Shown one piece after another: positions 37,551 through 46,545 of a stretch of DNA of 55,907 nt. Positions within the stretch are counted from its first letter, which is position 1. Each line of letters starts with the position of its first letter. The position numbers and the translations under genes were made by a program. The notes under the pieces were generated by a model. It saw only the letters and a program-made list of their open reading frames with translations, was not told where the DNA came from and searched no databases. Source of the DNA: a virus; the IMG/VR virus record IMGVR_UViG_3300027976_000049, positions 1-55,907 of that record, one strand, 5' to 3'.

Positions 37551-39563
37551 TTAGTTAGATTTAAGGAACGTTACTGATGTGCCTGATTTTTTACCGGCAT
37601 TAGATACGTTTGTTATAATTTTTTTAGGTTGCGCCATTTTATACCTATTAACAATAGACGGCGGAGCTTTTTTTAATATCTGATTGTTTCTAGATATAAT
37701 AAATTTTTTCTTATTCTGATCTTCAATTAGTTTTGATATTTTAGTTTCTAGACCTGATATTTTAGATTCTCTGTTATCTATTTCATTAAATTTATCTCTT
37801 GCTTCTTTTTCAGCGGCATCAACATCATATTGTTGGCTAGGTCTTCTCCATTCTCCTGAGTACATTAACGTTTCAACGTTATCCTGTGAAACCGACGTAA
37901 TATAAATGGTTTGTTTAGACGATTTTAGTATATTTTCACTATCAGATTGTGATATTCTAAACGAAATCTCTCCGTTTGCTAAGTTCTCAGACTTTGCGCT
38001 TTTCTCATTGTTTATTTTTATCTTTCCAGCTGATGTTTCAAATACAAGTCGATAAATTGCGCCATTTAGATTAAGATCTAGTGGAATAGATTTATTATTA
38101 ACTATATTAAATAATTTTAGTTTTACTGCGTTATCAAACGGAGATATAATAAGCCTTAATTTTCCAGGTCCAAATATAATGTCATCTCCAATATCTTTAA
38201 GTTTAACAATTCCACTATTTTTAGATACTGATATATTATTATTACTAAAAAACACGGGTACATACTCAATAGATTTAACAGGGGCAACATGTGTAGCCTC
38301 ATCTCCAATAAATCCTGGAGCAAATGTAGGTTCTATGAACAGTTTGGTTGCTTCAAAATTCTTTTTAATTATCTTATTATATACCTTTTGAGATTGTGGC
38401 TCATCTGATAATGGAATAACATTTAACTTTCTGCCATATTTCTTAGGAGATATCATTGAAAACGAAGCTTCTCTAATGATTTGTTCTCCATTTCTTCGGT
38501 TTGTTAATCTTGCTAATAAGTCAATTGACATACTAACAGCTGTCCCCGCATTCTTAAGAATAGGTCTAAATACTAAAGGTTCATCCCAATCATCTTCTTG
38601 AAATATAACCTGACGTGATGTATTTATAAATGCGCTTCCGATTTGTTCAAAAATACTAAGCTGATGTATGATTACCCAATCGTCGCTAGGATGTTTCTTA
38701 TTTAATATTGAAATAAGTTCTTCGGGGAATCCTCCATTCCAAGTAAGATAATATTCTATAAAGTCACCGTTTGCCGATTCCGTAACAGCAGCACCAACAT
38801 TATTGAACTCATTTGATTGAGATACAGATGCGCTGTAATTTTCTGATATCTCAAAGGCATCATATTTAACATTTAAATCAGTATGAATTATTGAACGTTT
38901 ACCACATTCAGATAATGTAACATTAATTGGTGCGTTTGTAGTAAATCCTGAATATCCACCAGTTGAAGTAGGAGTAATTGCGGCAGCTAATGTATTTGAT
39001 TTAACTGCTGCATTTATAAAATCTTGATTTATATTTTTAATAGATGGAACTAAAATGTCAATATATCTATCAAATTGAGAATCGGATAAGAATAAAGGTT
39101 TAGGATTAAATGTTATTAATTCGCCGATAGTATCCGGTGAAAGCATTATGTTAGCAAATATATGATTTTCTCCATTATTTTGTCTATTTATTACTGCTAG
39201 GATAATTGCTTTAAATCCTTCGAAATCAAATCCGGATACAAAATGAAATCGTACCCTGTCATATACTACATTCCAACCTGATAATGATGTCTCTGTCATA
39301 TCGTTATCATAATCTATATAGTTAGGGATTTTTTCTGAATCTATATAAACCATTTTATTATTACCAATAGAGACAGCTGTTAAATCTTTAATATTTCTAG
39401 TTGATGAAAATGAACTATCTTCGTTGTATATCTGATACACTCCGGCTTTGTCGTTATGTAACAATGTAATATTGTCAGAAATAAAATTAGTTGACCCCAT
39501 CGGTTCAAACATGTACTCAACTAAACAATATGATGTTAAACTTATGAATCTACTTTCCGTCAT
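37551..39563 (-). CDS. Probable tail/baseplate structural protein
   Basis: 670 aa. Begins MTESRFISLTSYCLVEYMFE. Largely beta-rich with repeated sandwich-like stretches, then a coiled-coil-like helix near 600-635 (RESKISGLETKISKLIEDQN) and a basic C-terminus. No named family recognised. It is the last gene of the long late block that runs down from 42347 and contains other tail-type proteins, so a role in tail, baseplate or neck is the best guess. Confidence 0.55.
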   Translation of the reverse strand: MTESRFISLTSYCLVEYMFEPMGSTNFISDNITLLHNDKAGVYQIYNEDSSFSSTRNIKDLTAVSIGNNKMVYIDSEKIPNYIDYDNDMTETSLSGWNVVYDRVRFHFVSGFDFEGFKAIILAVINRQNNGENHIFANIMLSPDTIGELITFNPKPLFLSDSQFDRYIDILVPSIKNINQDFINAAVKSNTLAAAITPTSTGGYSGFTTNAPINVTLSECGKRSIIHTDLNVKYDAFEISENYSASVSQSNEFNNVGAAVTESANGDFIEYYLTWNGGFPEELISILNKKHPSDDWVIIHQLSIFEQIGSAFINTSRQVIFQEDDWDEPLVFRPILKNAGTAVSMSIDLLARLTNRRNGEQIIREASFSMISPKKYGRKLNVIPLSDEPQSQKVYNKIIKKNFEATKLFIEPTFAPGFIGDEATHVAPVKSIEYVPVFFSNNNISVSKNSGIVKLKDIGDDIIFGPGKLRLIISPFDNAVKLKLFNIVNNKSIPLDLNLNGAIYRLVFETSAGKIKINNEKSAKSENLANGEISFRISQSDSENILKSSKQTIYITSVSQDNVETLMYSGEWRRPSQQYDVDAAEKEARDKFNEIDNRESKISGLETKISKLIEDQNKKKFIISRNNQILKKAPPSIVNRYKMAQPKKIITNVSNAGKKSGTSVTFLKSN

Positions 39564-39577
39564 TGTATTTTACTTTT

Positions 39578-40360
39578 TTATAGACCAAACGGTCTAAATA
39601 ATTTTTTAAAATGTTTATTTAGGTTGTATGTTGCAGTTACTCCTACAAATACGCCATGGTTTACTGAACTTGTATTAAATACTAACCCATATCCGACTGA
39701 TGGACCAAATACAACAGCGCTTTCGTTTGATGTTATCATCTTTTTATCAATAATAGATCCCGTTATATCTGTTACTATAAACCCTGGATAATCTGATTTT
39801 ATAAATATTTTATACGAATCCTTTCCTTCTGATAATCCAGTAGTAAATGACATTCCTATTTCGTTTACATTGATTGACGTAGTACCCGGTTGAATTGAAT
39901 CGCCGATATGTGTAAATCTACTTTCTCCTGATAGTTTTTGATAATTACCAACACTAAATGTTTTATCGTAGTTCCAAGATATTCCAGTGCTTCCATCTTT
40001 GTATTTAAATACGACGTTATCAACATTAAGTGTATCATGTTTAATAACAATAGTTTCAACAAATACAACTTTAGGGTTATTCTTAAGATGTTTTATTTTA
40101 TCGTATAAATCTTTATTAATAGATTTTAATTCTTCCTTAGATGCAACTAAAATGCCCTTCTCGAATGTTAGATCTCCAGCTTTATCAGTGTATGTTGTTA
40201 TGCTATCAGCAAGTGCTATCCTATTCATATTAGCAATAGTTACCTCATCTTTTAGATTAGACGAACGATTACATTGTTTTAAATATAACATAGTAACGAT
40301 AGCTATGACTATGATAAGTATAGTGTTTGTGTTAATGTTTTTAAGTTTTCCTAGTTTCAT
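39578..40360 (-). CDS. TM-anchored coiled-coil protein (DUF6808-like; i-spanin or tail-associated)
   Basis: 260 aa. A single N-terminal TM (ILIIVIAIVTMLYLK, ~13-28) is followed directly by Cys30 and a coiled coil to ~95. A beta-rich region follows that contains VVFVETIVIKHDTLNVDNVV and WNYDKTFSVGNYQKLSGESR. The layout (TM, 'LRQC', coiled coil, then 'V-HDT-Y') is that of small Bacteroidota phage proteins I recall as DUF6808. The C-terminal ~60 residues (FGPSVGYGLVFNTSS ... GVFVGVTATYNL) look like an outer-membrane hairpin. It could span the periplasm like a spanin. Overlaps 40357-40596 by 4 bp. Confidence 0.55.
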   Translation of the reverse strand: MKLGKLKNINTNTILIIVIAIVTMLYLKQCNRSSNLKDEVTIANMNRIALADSITTYTDKAGDLTFEKGILVASKEELKSINKDLYDKIKHLKNNPKVVFVETIVIKHDTLNVDNVVFKYKDGSTGISWNYDKTFSVGNYQKLSGESRFTHIGDSIQPGTTSINVNEIGMSFTTGLSEGKDSYKIFIKSDYPGFIVTDITGSIIDKKMITSNESAVVFGPSVGYGLVFNTSSVNHGVFVGVTATYNLNKHFKKLFRPFGL

Positions 40361-40596
40361 GTGTTTATAAGTTTAGTTAGATTTTCCTGGTTTAATATTA
40401 AACCTGTTTCCTCTTCTATTTTATTTATCAACATAATTTCTGACTCTCTTAAGTTAGTAAGTTCATTACTTATTATGTTCTTATTATCAATAATAGACAA
40501 CATCGCTTTCTCTAAATTAGATATTTCAATATGAATATCTGCATATCTATTTACGATTGACTTAAGTTCTTGTATATCCGTCTCTTTAATATTCAT
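40357..40596 (-). CDS. Small coiled-coil protein, 79 aa
   Basis: Begins MNIKETDIQELKSIVNRYAD. Nearly all helical with heptad-like leucines and isoleucines (IEISNLEKAMLSIIDNKNII). No family recognised; resembles small coiled-coil chaperones or adaptor proteins in tail operons. It overlaps its downstream neighbour by 4 bp and its upstream neighbour by 1 bp. Confidence 0.55.
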   Translation of the reverse strand: MNIKETDIQELKSIVNRYADIHIEISNLEKAMLSIIDNKNIISNELTNLRESEIMLINKIEEETGLILNQENLTKLINT

Positions 40597-42347
40597 TATT
40601 CTATAATTTTAACATCTAACGTACCGGATAATAGATTCTCTATTTTTCTAAGTCGTGATTCTACAGCTGACATATCAGTAGGAGATGACATTGATTGATT
40701 TGACGAACTTGATTGAGTTGATGAAGTATCTGAGCTAGTCGAGTTATCAATAGTACTTGCAGTAGAGGGCGGTTCTGAATTAGTTTTTACTACTTCCGTC
40801 ATAGATACACCACTATCTGTTGGAGCAATATCAGGTTTATCAATAACGGGAGGAGTATTAATAGGAGCAACTCCTCTGTCCAACCCAATTTTTGATTTAG
40901 TAACATCAGTTGTATTAGATATATTATCAGTTACTGAATCTTTAATGTTTTTAATTTTAGATTCTGATGTATTAACTGTGTTAGATATATTAGTCTCATT
41001 TAATATATCATCTGTGTTAACAGAGTCGTCAGTCTCATTTAATATATCATCTGTGTTAACAGAGTCGTCCTCCATTCCAAAACGTTCCTTAACTGCTTCA
41101 ATATCAGCAAGTGTAATTGTTTCATCTTCATCTTCTGTATCTTTAGGGTTCACAGATGTGATGTCTGAATTTATAGCAGTGTTAGTCGTGTTAATACTAG
41201 TATCTCCGATACTTTCAGTATTTGAATCTTCTATGGATGTATCGTTTATCACAGACGATACACTTGATACATTTACTATATCATCTGTGTTAACAGAGTC
41301 GTCAGTTTCATTTAATATATCATCAGTGTTAATAGAGTCGTCCGTACTAACAGAGTCGTCCTCCATTCCAAAACGTTCCTTAACTGCTTCAATATCAGCA
41401 AGTGTAATTGTATCATCTTCATCTTCATCTTCTGTATCTTTAGTTATAGAAGAAGAATTGTTATTAATAACACTTTTAGATATATTATTAGTAATACTTT
41501 CATCAACATCGTTTATAACAGATGATGAAACATTATCAGATACATCAGACTTAACTACTTGTTTATCTTCTAATTCTAAAATTGGAGTTACATTGGATTC
41601 AACAACAGGGGCAATTGATTCAACAGAGTTGCTAGATTCAGTTTCAACATCATCTTCCTCTATTTCGTCTATTACTTCTTCTGGGTTTATAGAATCAGCT
41701 TCGTTGTAATCGGTATCATCTTTTGAATCTATATCATCAGATTCATTAATTGTGTTACTTTTAGTGTTATTTAATAGTGGATACCCATCCTCTCGTAAAG
41801 CCGCGATTAACTCAGGACTAGATAATAATCCACTAGGACCATCTAACTCAGGTTCAAATTGATGTGCGATGCTTTCAATATCTTCGCCCCCCATGATTTT
41901 ATCCCACATGTCCTCGGGTTTTGGTACCTTAAGGATAACACTAGATATTGCCTGCTTTACTTTAAGAAAATATGCATCAGGACCGTCCGCTTTATACTTG
42001 GTTACCTGTTCTAAATATTTCTTAGCTTTTTCTAGTCTACGGTTAGAATCAGATATCTTGTAAAGCTCCTTTACCATTGATTTAAATGGATCACCGTATT
42101 CTAAAAGGTTAATATAATTAATACTTAACCCTGAAGATGGATCGCCTCCATTAAATCCACCTTTTTCTGGGAAAATATTAGCAAATATCTCTCCTGCACC
42201 GAGATTAGCTGCTTCCAACGTCGCCTCTGGATGTAGTTCATTGAACCTGGCCACTAGAGTTTCATACTTCGCGACATTACTATTAACTTTTGCTATTTGT
42301 AAATCCGCCTTATTGAAAAATATACTATTGAATGCGTCTAATGACAT
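40596..42347 (-). CDS. Structural protein with long acidic disordered region and internal repeats
   Basis: 583 aa. Residues 1-190 are folded and helical (LEAANLGAGEIFANIFPEKG, KISDSNRRLEKAKKYLEQVT). Residues ~195-560 are a Ser/Thr/Asn/Asp/Glu-rich disordered stretch. This contains two nearly identical copies of an amphipathic motif (TITLADIEAVKERFGMEDDS) and several 'NTDDILNETDDSV' units, encoded by exact DNA repeats. The last ~25 residues form a coiled-coil-like helix (AVESRLRKIENLLSGTLDVK). Late motif upstream. Likely a tail or baseplate component with binding motifs for a repeated partner. Confidence 0.65.
   Translation of the reverse strand: MSLDAFNSIFFNKADLQIAKVNSNVAKYETLVARFNELHPEATLEAANLGAGEIFANIFPEKGGFNGGDPSSGLSINYINLLEYGDPFKSMVKELYKISDSNRRLEKAKKYLEQVTKYKADGPDAYFLKVKQAISSVILKVPKPEDMWDKIMGGEDIESIAHQFEPELDGPSGLLSSPELIAALREDGYPLLNNTKSNTINESDDIDSKDDTDYNEADSINPEEVIDEIEEDDVETESSNSVESIAPVVESNVTPILELEDKQVVKSDVSDNVSSSVINDVDESITNNISKSVINNNSSSITKDTEDEDEDDTITLADIEAVKERFGMEDDSVSTDDSINTDDILNETDDSVNTDDIVNVSSVSSVINDTSIEDSNTESIGDTSINTTNTAINSDITSVNPKDTEDEDETITLADIEAVKERFGMEDDSVNTDDILNETDDSVNTDDILNETNISNTVNTSESKIKNIKDSVTDNISNTTDVTKSKIGLDRGVAPINTPPVIDKPDIAPTDSGVSMTEVVKTNSEPPSTASTIDNSTSSDTSSTQSSSSNQSMSSPTDMSAVESRLRKIENLLSGTLDVKIIE
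41057..41120 (-). repeat. 64-bp exact direct repeat (copy 1; copy 2 at 41348-41411)
   Basis: Identical over 64 bp by reading, encoding the LADIEAVKERFGMEDDS segment. A shorter ~33-bp unit (encoding NTDDILNETDD) is repeated beside both. Recent internal duplication; in-frame copy-number change is likely. Confidence 0.85.
41348..41411 (-). repeat. 64-bp exact direct repeat (copy 2)
   Basis: Second copy of the 41057-41120 repeat within the same gene, 291 bp away. Confidence 0.85.
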
Positions 42348-42363
42348 TTACTGTAATTATTTT

Positions 42364-42374
42364 TATTATTTATT
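42364..42374 (-). promoter_or_regulatory. Late promoter motif (AATAAATAATA)
   Basis: 16 bp before the ATG at 42347; overlaps the stop-codon region of the upstream gene, so it lies inside the structural block. Confidence 0.5.
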
Positions 42375-42588
42375 AGTGTTTCAAGTTAGAAGGTAAGTTT
42401 ACTTTAATTGGACTAGTATCTTTTAGTTTTAGTTTATCAATATCCGTTACACGTTCATTGTCATCTTCAATATCTTTATTAATAATATTAAGGAGTAATG
42501 AATATTCCATATATTCTAAATTGTATAATGTATCAAAGCTCTGGTTAAGCTTCACTGCTAATCGAGCGTTAAGCTCAAATAAGTTCAT
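42373..42588 (-). CDS. Small helical protein, probable tail/baseplate assembly factor
   Basis: An open frame reaches 42693, but Met at 42588 (MNLFELNARLAVKLNQSFDT) gives a 71-aa protein with only 14 bp overlap with the upstream gene (GATGAACTT...TGA). Helical, with LEYMEYSLLLNIINKDIEDD near 24-43. It follows the gp26-like gene just as gp51 follows gp26 in T4, but it is much shorter than T4 gp51 and shows no clear similarity. A +1 frameshift fusion with the upstream frame was considered less likely. Confidence 0.5.
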   Translation of the reverse strand: MNLFELNARLAVKLNQSFDTLYNLEYMEYSLLLNIINKDIEDDNERVTDIDKLKLKDTSPIKVNLPSNLKH

Positions 42589-43579
42589 CAAGTCTAGTTG
42601 AAACAATGAAAATATCTTTGACAGTGAAGCTTCCTCCCAAAAAAATCGACGTCTCCAATCCAGTTTTACATTTTTCGCATACACCAGATGCACGATTAGT
42701 TGCAGCTAATTTTAATGATTCAGTGATCTTATGAATAATCGTAAACTTCTTATCGCTCCATCTTAGAGATTCTTGTTTTAAGTGTGATAGGTTATCCATC
42801 GTAAGTTGTCTCCAGTCATATACTAAATATGGTCCAAAGCTATAGAATGCCTCATCTATATCAAATCCAGCTTTAATTTCAGTTTTCTTTTTTTGTTTAA
42901 ACTTATCAATTACCCCAGATGATGGAATATATATCTTAATTGTTTCACCTAATTTTTCAGATTTAATAGTAAAGCACTTATCCGTTTCATCATAATACTT
43001 TAATAATTCATCAGGAATTTGGAATCCTAGTAAATTTTTACTTGTTACTTGAATCCTATTAACATGTTTACATTTTACACTTTTACACTTTATATTAGCC
43101 ATTAATTTATTCTCCTGATTAGGGAAAGTTAGTTCATATATTCTAAATAGAATATGATATCTATCAGTATCACTGTAATCTTTAAAATTAAATGGCTGCG
43201 GGTTTCCTTTAACTTTGAATTTAGTACATGCGTTTAATATAAAATTTATCTTTTCCTTTATATCAATTGGATCATGACTATCCATAGTTGACCAGTGTCT
43301 AATCTCTTTAGTTTTAGCTGATCTAATTAATAATTCAACGTCATCAACGTAAAACATTCCACCTGATGGTAGTAAGTCTAATTTAAGTAATTTCCAAGGG
43401 GAATCCTCGACAGCGGATAACTGGGATTCATTTCCTTCATAGCTTCTTGCTTTACCAAGACTTGTTATTGGTTCGTGTTTTGCAACGACTTCAGTAGGTT
43501 CTTGAACATGTTGGTTTACACCATGTTCCATGTCGATTGCATCTAACCTGCTAATATCATCTTCATGTTTATTATCCAT
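42575..43579 (-). CDS. Baseplate protein of the T4 gp26 type (probable)
   Basis: 334 aa. After a disordered N-terminus, LDLLPSGGMFYVDDVELLIR (~68-87) followed by KTKEIRHW and INFILNACTKFK matches the 'LPS-G--Y---I-IR----E' then '---LL--C' arrangement of the T4 baseplate family PF12322. Two cysteine pairs (CKSVKCKHVN near 155 and CEKCKTG near 305) may hold a metal. In T4-type phages this protein takes part in hub/baseplate assembly. Its position between tail proteins agrees. The identification is from pattern memory, not a search. Confidence 0.6.
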   Translation of the reverse strand: MDNKHEDDISRLDAIDMEHGVNQHVQEPTEVVAKHEPITSLGKARSYEGNESQLSAVEDSPWKLLKLDLLPSGGMFYVDDVELLIRSAKTKEIRHWSTMDSHDPIDIKEKINFILNACTKFKVKGNPQPFNFKDYSDTDRYHILFRIYELTFPNQENKLMANIKCKSVKCKHVNRIQVTSKNLLGFQIPDELLKYYDETDKCFTIKSEKLGETIKIYIPSSGVIDKFKQKKKTEIKAGFDIDEAFYSFGPYLVYDWRQLTMDNLSHLKQESLRWSDKKFTIIHKITESLKLAATNRASGVCEKCKTGLETSIFLGGSFTVKDIFIVSTRLDELI

Positions 43580-43664
43580 ATATTTAATGTGTTTTTTATA
43601 TTATATACAAAAATAGGCGTCTAGTTTTAAAAACAGATGCCTTCTATTAAATTTATTTATTGGA

Positions 43665-44129
43665 CTATGAGTTGATAAACTCTGAGAAATTAAATGCTCG
43701 GTATTTGGACTCATATATACGTTCCATTGAATCGACATATATTTCCTGAGTTTTTAATGTCTCAGGATCTTTGATGTATACCTTGATAGTGTTATCACGT
43801 CGGTTGATATCTATTTTATATAACTTGCCAATTACAGTTCTACCATTTTTTGAATTAAGTTGAGAGTTAACAAGCATTCCACGTACCCTCATTCCAGGTC
43901 TGTAATAATGATCTATTATGTTTATAGTAGAATCAAATTCAGATATACCAGGATCTCCGTCCCTAGACATATCACTTAATGGTAATTGCTTTATTGAAAT
44001 ACCAGGAGTAAATTGACTCCTTCCCATTACGAAGCTAAAGTCTCCACTTTGACCAGTGAAAGGAAGTCCTCTCATTTTATCTCTCTGTTGAAAGCCGGTA
44101 AATCCGTTATTTTCATTTACGTTATTCAT
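43665..44129 (-). CDS. Structural-block protein, 154 aa
   Basis: Begins MNNVNENNGFTGFQQRDKMR. Contains PGMRVRGMLVNSQLNSKNGR and a short beta-barrel-like stretch, GKLYKIDINRRDNTIKVYIK. The C-terminus ends YRAFNFSEFINS, oddly similar to the aromatic part of the N-terminal tag of the virion proteins in this window but at the other end. No known family. Starts within the stop codon of its upstream neighbour. Confidence 0.55.
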   Translation of the reverse strand: MNNVNENNGFTGFQQRDKMRGLPFTGQSGDFSFVMGRSQFTPGISIKQLPLSDMSRDGDPGISEFDSTINIIDHYYRPGMRVRGMLVNSQLNSKNGRTVIGKLYKIDINRRDNTIKVYIKDPETLKTQEIYVDSMERIYESKYRAFNFSEFINS

Positions 44130-44548
44130 TAAATAAACGGGGTAGTGTTTGTTCGATGTCCATATATTACATAGGCAGACTCGACTTCAGCTACTATTGT
44201 TCCACCAATGTCACTAGCAAATTCAAATTTACTTAATATAAGATTTAGTATAGGATTTGATGTTAAATATGATACTGGATATACAACAGCGGTATCATCG
44301 GTGTTATGAACTCCCCATATTTTAATGTGGGTTGTTGCGGAGTCTAAATTAGTTAGATCCACAAACTCAACCTTTGTAATAGCACCTAGTGCATTACCTA
44401 TTTTATTAGCAGCAAGCGGTCCGCCTACCTGTAGATATTTAATAGTAGTTTTATCAATATCGGGTTGTCTCTTGTCTGCATTAATATAAACAGGTTTATA
44501 TGACACCGATTCACTAAGTTTAATTATTTCTGTTGCGAAGTTATTCAT
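44129..44548 (-). CDS. Structural-block protein, 139 aa
   Basis: Begins MNNFATEIIKLSESVSYKPV. Beta-rich after residue 30 (NALGAITKVEFVDLTNLDSA), ending EVESAYVIYGHRTNTTPFI. It may be a distant paralogue of the next gene (44559-45098), which ends KISALIVYGKVK in the same way. No known family. Confidence 0.55.
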   Translation of the reverse strand: MNNFATEIIKLSESVSYKPVYINADKRQPDIDKTTIKYLQVGGPLAANKIGNALGAITKVEFVDLTNLDSATTHIKIWGVHNTDDTAVVYPVSYLTSNPILNLILSKFEFASDIGGTIVAEVESAYVIYGHRTNTTPFI

Positions 44549-44558
44549 ATTATTATTA

Positions 44559-45098
44559 TTATTTTACTTTACCATAAACAATTAATGCTGAAATTTTAAC
44601 AGCATATAAAAGATTTGGGTTAACTATCTTTATTCTATTTATCAAATGTATTGGGTTATTTGAGGTAGGATTTGTGAACATTGTAAAAAGATTATATAGA
44701 GGATGTCCCTTATATGTTAATGATGCGGCATCCTCTATCCATAGCTCTACATTCTTGTCAGATATATCAATTTCTTCTCCATTACTATCATTAGTTGGAT
44801 ATGTCACCTTTAATATAATCCCTCTCGCATAAACTACTCCGGTGCTTAAATCTAACATAGGTGAACCTGATGTTAGTATGTGGTTATCAAACAGTATAAT
44901 TTCTCCATTATCTACATCTGCATCTAAATGAATGCATGAATATCCATCTACTGGAAATGCAAAATCACCAATACAAAAATCTCCAGCAGTTTCAGTTTTC
45001 TGTACTATCTTAAAGCACTTATCATTGAATAATTGAAGTATCGCTTGGTTATTTGATGCAGCATTCTCGCAAAACGCTTCTATTTTATTAATTGCCAT
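44559..45098 (-). CDS. Structural-block protein, 179 aa
   Basis: Begins MAINKIEAFCENAASNNQAI. Beta-rich, with GGIILKVTYP-type strands and a conserved-looking 'IHLINRIKIVNPNLLYAVKI then SALIVYGKVK' end. The final strand order (I-L-R-x-V ... V-x-x-A-x-V-YG) parallels 44129-44548. Possibly a small tail or neck ring protein. No family recognised. Confidence 0.55.
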   Translation of the reverse strand: MAINKIEAFCENAASNNQAILQLFNDKCFKIVQKTETAGDFCIGDFAFPVDGYSCIHLDADVDNGEIILFDNHILTSGSPMLDLSTGVVYARGIILKVTYPTNDSNGEEIDISDKNVELWIEDAASLTYKGHPLYNLFTMFTNPTSNNPIHLINRIKIVNPNLLYAVKISALIVYGKVK

Positions 45099-45103
45099 TG
45101 TTA

Positions 45104-45724
45104 TTACATTATTTTGTATTTTCCTGTTCTAGGGTCTATTTCTTTACTTAGAGTTTTAGTGGCACGATGTTTATTTTCTATAATAATTGGATTAATAGGA
45201 GATTCGTGCACTTGCTTAGGTTGATTATTAACATCAGATTCTGACGTATCAATATCTATAATTTTGTCGTGTTTAATGTCTGAAAATTTAATGTAAAAAT
45301 GTAAAGCAGTAAGTGACATTATTGGTAAGGTACCACCTTGGAATGCTGCTAGTAATCTACGATGATCAATTATTGTAAAATCTTCAAATACAGGTTGAAT
45401 AAGTTCTACCCATGATAGAAAACCCTCATCTAGTACATTTATATATCTATATTCAAAGAATATGTTACCTATTACTTGAATCATTGTAACTAACCCGAAT
45501 AAAAACCAAATAGATACTCTGCTTATTTTAATAGATGATGCTGAAACGGATGATAGTGCAAATACCTCAATCGCGATTGATAGGTATATTGCCCAGCTAT
45601 ATGGGTTTCCAAGACCATACCAACTAACAACGTGACTAATTGACATGATTACCACTAGTAATATTGGAAGTAGAAATGAATTACGTATAATTAATTCTTT
45701 ATTTAAGTTAATCCACTTAATCAT
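45104..45724 (-). CDS. Polytopic (four-TM) membrane protein
   Basis: 206 aa. Hydrophobic segments at about 14-34, 42-62, 68-90 and 128-146, with a short helical loop between the third and fourth (WVELIQPVFEDFTIIDHRRL) and a soluble ~55-residue tail. It overlaps the upstream TM/coiled-coil gene by 8 bp, so the two are expressed together and may form a complex. Known functions of such proteins are lacking; holin or superinfection-exclusion roles are possible. Confidence 0.6.
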   Translation of the reverse strand: MIKWINLNKELIIRNSFLLPILLVVIMSISHVVSWYGLGNPYSWAIYLSIAIEVFALSSVSASSIKISRVSIWFLFGLVTMIQVIGNIFFEYRYINVLDEGFLSWVELIQPVFEDFTIIDHRRLLAAFQGGTLPIMSLTALHFYIKFSDIKHDKIIDIDTSESDVNNQPKQVHESPINPIIIENKHRATKTLSKEIDPRTGKYKIM

Positions 45725-46034
45725 TTGACTCTACTCTATCCTTAATTTGGGATAAACTTATTTTTCCTCTATCTAAATCATCTTCATATATTAAAAAATC
45801 TAACATAACACGCTCCATTATATTCATAGCTTCGTCAGATTTTAGTGTAACATGTTTAAGTGATATAATCTCTAATGTTAACGAATCAAGCTTATTAACT
45901 AATGTTGTATTGTTTTCAGTTAGATGCTTGTTAGTTTTACTAATCTTAGAACCATTACATCCTTTTCCAAGAAATAATACTAAGAATAATAACGTTAATA
46001 TTTGCCATGCTTGTGTTTTTATGAAATCTACCAT
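45717..46034 (-). CDS. TM-anchored coiled-coil protein, i-spanin candidate
   Basis: 105 aa. One TM near the N-terminus (AWQILTLLFLVLFLGKGC, ~9-26) followed by a coiled coil (KTNKHLTENNTTLVNKLDSL) and a helical C-terminus. The layout resembles i-spanins (Rz) and the larger protein at 39578-40360. First gene of a late unit (promoter at 46051). Confidence 0.55.
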   Translation of the reverse strand: MVDFIKTQAWQILTLLFLVLFLGKGCNGSKISKTNKHLTENNTTLVNKLDSLTLEIISLKHVTLKSDEAMNIMERVMLDFLIYEDDLDRGKISLSQIKDRVESND

Positions 46035-46050
46035 GTATGATGTATATTTT

Positions 46051-46061
46051 TATTATTTATC
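46051..46061 (-). promoter_or_regulatory. Late promoter motif GATAAATAATA
   Basis: Exact 11-mer, 16 bp before the ATG at 46034 and just past the end of the sigma-factor operon. Confidence 0.65.
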
Positions 46062-46071
46062 ATACTTTAGA

Positions 46072-46545
46072 TTATAATAAGTATGAGATTGCTATTAATA
46101 AACCCGTTAATAGCATAGATGACGAAACTACGACATATCCGATATCATATTTAAATTTGTCTTTATTATAACTTCTATATTTATAGCTAATTTGAACTAC
46201 GTATCCATAAAAATCATCACTAAATACACGCTCGTATTCGGCCTTTATTGAATCTAATATACCCTCTTTACCTAAAAAGTCTGTGTATTTCTTCATCGCA
46301 TCGGATACGAACTTAAGTTCAACAGATTCCTGTGAATCTTCGGTGTACATTAATAATTCAGGGTTAAGATTAACTCCGATGAACATTTTGTCTTTTTCCT
46401 TTCTAATTCCGAGTTTTGCAAGTTTATCATCTTCTTCGAGTTCGTTTAGGATTGATTTGTATCTACTAAAATATCTCAAATCCTCAAACGCGTCTCTAAG
46501 AGAATTAAATATTAACTGCGGATAAATGTAGTTTTTAGTTTTCAT
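46072..46545 (-). CDS. Tail-anchored membrane protein
   Basis: 157 aa. Soluble helical N-terminus (LRDAFEDLRYFSRYKSILNE) and a single C-terminal TM (YVVVSSSMLLTGLLIAISYL, ~137-156). It overlaps the sigma-factor gene by 4 bp (ATGA), so the two are translationally coupled. That a membrane protein is coupled to a sigma factor recalls sigma/anti-sigma pairs, but its orientation (C-terminal anchor) and lack of known anti-sigma motifs leave this open. Confidence 0.6.
   Translation of the reverse strand: MKTKNYIYPQLIFNSLRDAFEDLRYFSRYKSILNELEEDDKLAKLGIRKEKDKMFIGVNLNPELLMYTEDSQESVELKFVSDAMKKYTDFLGKEGILDSIKAEYERVFSDDFYGYVVQISYKYRSYNKDKFKYDIGYVVVSSSMLLTGLLIAISYLL

Noticed and set aside
40945-41709. 254-codon plus-strand frame opposite the repeat-rich 40596 gene
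   Set aside because: Mirror of low-complexity repeats (SSVLTESSVSF units); no promoter or start signal.
42576-42693. Frameshift fusion of the gp26-like protein with the downstream 71-aa frame
   Set aside because: The T-run GATTTTTTTGGGAGG would suit a -1 shift, but the downstream frame is at +1; an ordinary 14-bp overlap with an ATG at 42588 explains it.
43613-43648. AGGCGTCT...AGATGCCT hairpin as a terminator
   Set aside because: Stem has a mismatch on the minus strand, where it would be needed, and it lies between genes that look co-transcribed.
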